Positions 50,995 to 53,505 of a stretch of DNA of 53,505 nucleotides are shown here, in pieces. Under the pieces are notes generated by a model. It saw only the letters and a list, made by a program, of their open reading frames with translations. It was not told the origin of the DNA and ran no database searches. How positions within the stretch are numbered: position 1 is the first letter of the stretch; every line of letters begins with the position of its first letter. The position numbers were made by a program, and so were the translations under genes. Source of the DNA: Lachnospiraceae bacterium (lineage in GTDB: Bacteria; Bacillota; Clostridia; Lachnospirales; Lachnospiraceae); contig JAGKTQ010000017.1 in assembly GCA_021153325.1 (NCBI GenBank), positions 1 to 53,505 of the forward strand, given 5' to 3'.

Positions 50995-51781
50995 CCACCT
51001 CACCTCCAGCATCTTCTGCACTCACTCTATCTTTTGGTGCCAGGAATGATTTCAGTTTTTCTTCAATTACTCTCGGGTTTTCTCCTGCCTGAATAGAAAG
51101 CAGACCTTCGATCATAATTTCCTTTAATGTAATCTCTGCTGCGTTGTTAGCTTTTAACTTCGTAGCAACCGGAGTTGCGATCCAGTTTGCAAGCAAAGAA
51201 CCATATAATGTCGTAATAAGCGCTGTAGCCATAGACGGACCAATTGAAGAAGGATCAGACATGTTTTGGAGCATGTTAACCAAACCTACAAGAGTACCAA
51301 TCATACCCCAAGCAGGTCCCATGGCAGCAACATTCTCCCAAAATGAAATTTTTTCTTTATGACGATCATCCAAACTAGCAAGTTCTGTTTCCATAATAGC
51401 TCTTACAAGTTCAGGATCAGTACCATCTACGATAAGAAGAATTCCTTTTTTCAGGAACTCATCATCCAAATCTCCTGCAGCTTCTTCCAAAGAAAGCAGA
51501 CCTTCCTTTCTAGCCACATTGGATAAATCAATAATTTTCTGAATTATTTCCCCTGTATTATAATCATGAACCTTCAGAATTAACGCAAAGCTTTTCAATC
51601 CATCAACAAACTGCTTCAACTGCATGGATGCTAATACACAACAAAAAGCACCACCGAAAGTAATAGCAATAGAAGGTACATCAATAAAGTTACCTATTGT
51701 TGAAATACCACCACTGGTAATGATTCCAAGAAGAACCATTCCAAAACATATTATCAAGCCTAAAATTGATGCTATATCCAC
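50987..51781 (-). CDS. motA: Motor stator protein MotA
   Basis: Stator subunit, four membrane helices, 264 aa. It starts VDIASILGLIICFGMVLLGI; the cytoplasmic loop between helices 2 and 3 has the charged residues that push the rotor, and helix 3 has the conserved Pro in MGPAWGMIGTLVGLVNMLQ. Start: I prefer the GTG at 51781, with GGTGA about 5 bp upstream and family-like length; a GTG three codons earlier is possible. It overlaps motB by 8 bp. Confidence 0.95.
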   Translation of the reverse strand: MDIASILGLIICFGMVLLGIITSGGISTIGNFIDVPSIAITFGGAFCCVLASMQLKQFVDGLKSFALILKVHDYNTGEIIQKIIDLSNVARKEGLLSLEEAAGDLDDEFLKKGILLIVDGTDPELVRAIMETELASLDDRHKEKISFWENVAAMGPAWGMIGTLVGLVNMLQNMSDPSSIGPSMATALITTLYGSLLANWIATPVATKLKANNAAEITLKEIMIEGLLSIQAGENPRVIEEKLKSFLAPKDRVSAEDAGGEVDG

Positions 51782-51805
51782 TCCGCTCACCCACTTTTAT
51801 TTGCT

Positions 51806-51991
51806 TTATTCGGCAAAAATATCCTTTCTATACGATTTTACTAGATTTTTTATGTCTTGTCTACTTTCTTTTACAATTATTTTTCTCCCTGTTGTAAAAG
51901 AAATGACAGTATCCGGCGTTTCTTCGACAAATTCCATTAAATCGGGATTTATCAAGACTTTGACGCCATTTATCTTCGTAACCTCTATCAT
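51806..51991 (-). CDS. flbD: Flagellar protein FlbD
   Basis: A 61-aa protein of the FlbD family found between flgE and motA in many Firmicutes and spirochaetes. It starts MIEVTKINGVKVLINPDLME and contains FVEETPDTVISFTTGRKIIV, the full family pattern. I use the ATG at 51991 (AAAGG 8 bp upstream); a longer frame from 52024 would run into the upstream hairpin. The function is not established. Confidence 0.92.
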   Translation of the reverse strand: MIEVTKINGVKVLINPDLMEFVEETPDTVISFTTGRKIIVKESRQDIKNLVKSYRKDIFAE

Positions 51992-52016
51992 GCCGTCAAC
52001 CTTTCCTTTTCCATAG

Positions 52017-52058
52017 AAATACATAAAGGGAACCTATAACAGTTCCCTTTATGTATTT
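52017..52058 (-). terminator. Strong hairpin between flgE and flbD
   Basis: A perfect 17-bp stem (52017-52033 / 52042-52058) with an 8-base loop lies 16 bp after the flgE stop. On the - strand it ends in TATTTCTATGG, a poor T-run, so it may be a leaky terminator or an mRNA-protecting or processing structure that gives more hook mRNA than stator mRNA. Confidence 0.75.
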
Positions 52059-52073
52059 TTAACTAATAAATCA

Positions 52074-53505
52074 CTAACGTTTCAGGTTGATCAATTCCTC
52101 TAAAAGAGTATCCGAAACAGTGATAATTCTACTATTAGCCTGGAAACCTCTTTGTGTCGTGATCATTTCTGTAAACTCAGATGATAAATCGACATTACTC
52201 ATTTCCAATGCACCAGTAGTAAGAGATCCTGTACCATCTGCAGTAATATCCTGTCCGATTCCGTCAAATTCGCCAGAGTTCTGTGTTGCAGAATATAAGT
52301 TATCTCCTTGTTTTTCAAGACCTGAAGCATTGGCGAAAGTTGCGACTGCAATCTGGCCTAAAAGCTTGGACATACCATTATCATAGCTTGCATAAATCTC
52401 ACCATTCTGTGCAATAGATACACCGGACATTTCACCAAGCTTACGTCCACATCCAAGAGAACCATTGCTCTCTAATGTTCCGGCATTTGCTCCAAGAGTG
52501 GATGTACCTCCGTTGTTCTGCTGTGTTGTACCAGAGAAATCAACATTAATATCAGAGAAGTTGCCCAATGTTATCTGCTTACCACTTAATGTTGTTGCAG
52601 AAGCATTAAAGTCAAGCAATGCGCTTTTCGCATTGTTAATGGATATGAAATTTCCATTTTCTGTATTATATTTTAACAGATTTCCATAATGTTTTGTTGT
52701 TGTTGTAACCTGTGCCTGACCGTCTGGAGCTACATCAAAGGAATAGGTCTTACTCTGGTCTGTTGTATCTACACCGTAAGCCTCTTCTGCTGTAATCTCC
52801 GCTTTGAAAGTTTTGGAAGCGGTATCATAGGTTCCTGTTGTAATACCTACCGTAAAGTCCTGTTCTACCGTAATCGTGATATTACCATCCCCGTCAGGCG
52901 CCGTTGTGCCTGTCAGACTGTTAATGCCTAATACCGTTTTCCAGACTGTATCGGAATCCACTTTTTGTCCGGTACCTGTTATTTCATCTTTCTGATAATA
53001 ATATGGGGTACTGCCGTCTGTCGGTTGTACATAAACAAGACCATACACATCTTCCAACACTTTTCTTGTAACAGTTCCTGTACCTGTCATTGTAACTGTA
53101 TCACCTGCATTAACCGTTGTTATTGCTGATTTTGGTTCATAGGTTACTCCACTGATTTTGTTGGCGGCAAAATCTGAAAAGGCTTCTTCCAGTGCTACAT
53201 TCTGATAAAATTTCTTATCAGCGGATACATAGCTTGCACCGGTTACAAGCTGCATCAATTCTGTTTTGGTTGTAGTAGAAGTCCCCCCGAAAGTTGCAAT
53301 ATCCGAAATATCTCTGACCCCATATACATCTACCAGAGATTCTCCTGTTTTCGAATCCAGAATATCATCCAGCTGCACATAATATTCCCCATCGGTATCC
53401 GAACTGTGTACACTCAATTTTGCGGTATAGCTATATCCTAAAGTATCATAGAAGTTCAAGTTCATTGCTTTACCAGAAGTACTGTTAATATCTGTATCAT
53501 TCTTA
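52074..53505 (-). CDS. flgE: Flagellar hook protein FlgE (partial, 5' end outside the window)
   Basis: Hook subunit, C-terminal 477 codons; the frame stays open past the internal ATG at 53465 to the window edge. The piece begins inside the D1/D2 region (AMNLNFYDTLGYSYTAKLSV), runs through a Thr/Gly-rich variable domain (about residues 80-290 of the piece), returns to D1 (ENGNFISINNAKSALLDFNA), and ends with the family's C-terminal helix (DLSSEFTEMITTQRGFQANS, then TLLEELINLKR). Hook proteins are exported by the gate encoded downstream. Hook-early genes such as flgD and fliK would be expected just outside. Confidence 0.95.
   Translation of the reverse strand, partial: KNDTDINSTSGKAMNLNFYDTLGYSYTAKLSVHSSDTDGEYYVQLDDILDSKTGESLVDVYGVRDISDIATFGGTSTTTKTELMQLVTGASYVSADKKFYQNVALEEAFSDFAANKISGVTYEPKSAITTVNAGDTVTMTGTGTVTRKVLEDVYGLVYVQPTDGSTPYYYQKDEITGTGQKVDSDTVWKTVLGINSLTGTTAPDGDGNITITVEQDFTVGITTGTYDTASKTFKAEITAEEAYGVDTTDQSKTYSFDVAPDGQAQVTTTTKHYGNLLKYNTENGNFISINNAKSALLDFNASATTLSGKQITLGNFSDINVDFSGTTQQNNGGTSTLGANAGTLESNGSLGCGRKLGEMSGVSIAQNGEIYASYDNGMSKLLGQIAVATFANASGLEKQGDNLYSATQNSGEFDGIGQDITADGTGSLTTGALEMSNVDLSSEFTEMITTQRGFQANSRIITVSDTLLEELINLKR

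Overview
The window reads as chromosomal DNA of a motile, low-GC, Gram-positive member of the Clostridia, most likely a Lachnospiraceae close to Roseburia/Agathobacter (Eubacterium rectale group). This rests on strong Shine-Dalgarno sites, FliY instead of FliN, a CheC/CheD adaptation system, a large BadF/HgdC-type activase fusion, and a fla/che operon whose end lies just upstream of rpsB-tsf. Species assignment is inference. Only one gene (the activase fusion, 14811-19043) is on the + strand; everything else runs on the - strand, so the window is best read from right to left.

Region 53505 to 28884: one long flagellar/chemotaxis operon. Order: flgE (cut by the window edge), flbD, motA, motB, fliL, fliM, fliY, cheY, fliO, fliP, fliQ, fliR, flhB, flhA, flhF, flhG, a PilZ (YcgR-like) gene, cheB, cheA, cheW, cheC, cheD, a small membrane protein, the sigma-28 gene fliA, then four poorly known genes: a FapA/DUF342 protein, a 105-aa soluble protein, a DUF6115-like membrane coiled-coil protein and an MltG-like LysM protein without a catalytic domain. 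Many genes overlap or sit within about 30 bp. The operon ends at a terminator that overlaps the rpsB promoter. It supplies the stator (MotAB), switch (FliM/FliY), export gate (FliOPQR-FlhAB), placement GTPases (FlhF/FlhG), chemotaxis core and the late sigma factor.

Region 28850 to 19096: rpsB-tsf (S2 and EF-Ts) with a structured leader; a repeat-rich intergenic region; amt-glnK (ammonium transport and PII) with a terminator-like hairpin at the predicted transcription start; a membrane diguanylate cyclase; a DUF2935 protein; a MATE exporter; an HPr-like protein lacking the regulatory Ser46; and a soluble chemoreceptor with a zinc-binding CZB domain. The cyclase and the PilZ protein give a plausible c-di-GMP link to motility.

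Region 19043 to 14499: a lone 1410-aa fusion of two ASKHA activase domains with dehydratase-like domains, with its own promoter and a shared convergent terminator.

Region 14498 to 2486: a housekeeping run on the - strand: a rhomboid-like pseudoprotease with zinc ribbon, a sigma-like protein without region 4, a small unknown protein, an M16C peptidase, era, a YqzL-like small protein, recO, a lipoprotein, glyS, alaS and rpsU. A 48-bp tandem repeat separates the first two genes.

Region 2393 to 1: a CmpB-family membrane protein, an ECF sigma/anti-sigma-like pair with a duplicated extracytoplasmic domain, and the first codons of a gene leaving the window. No tRNA, rRNA, CRISPR array, insertion sequence or prophage was seen. 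The best candidates for something little described are the pseudo-sigma/pseudo-rhomboid pair, the four-gene tail of the flagellar operon, and the amt leader.
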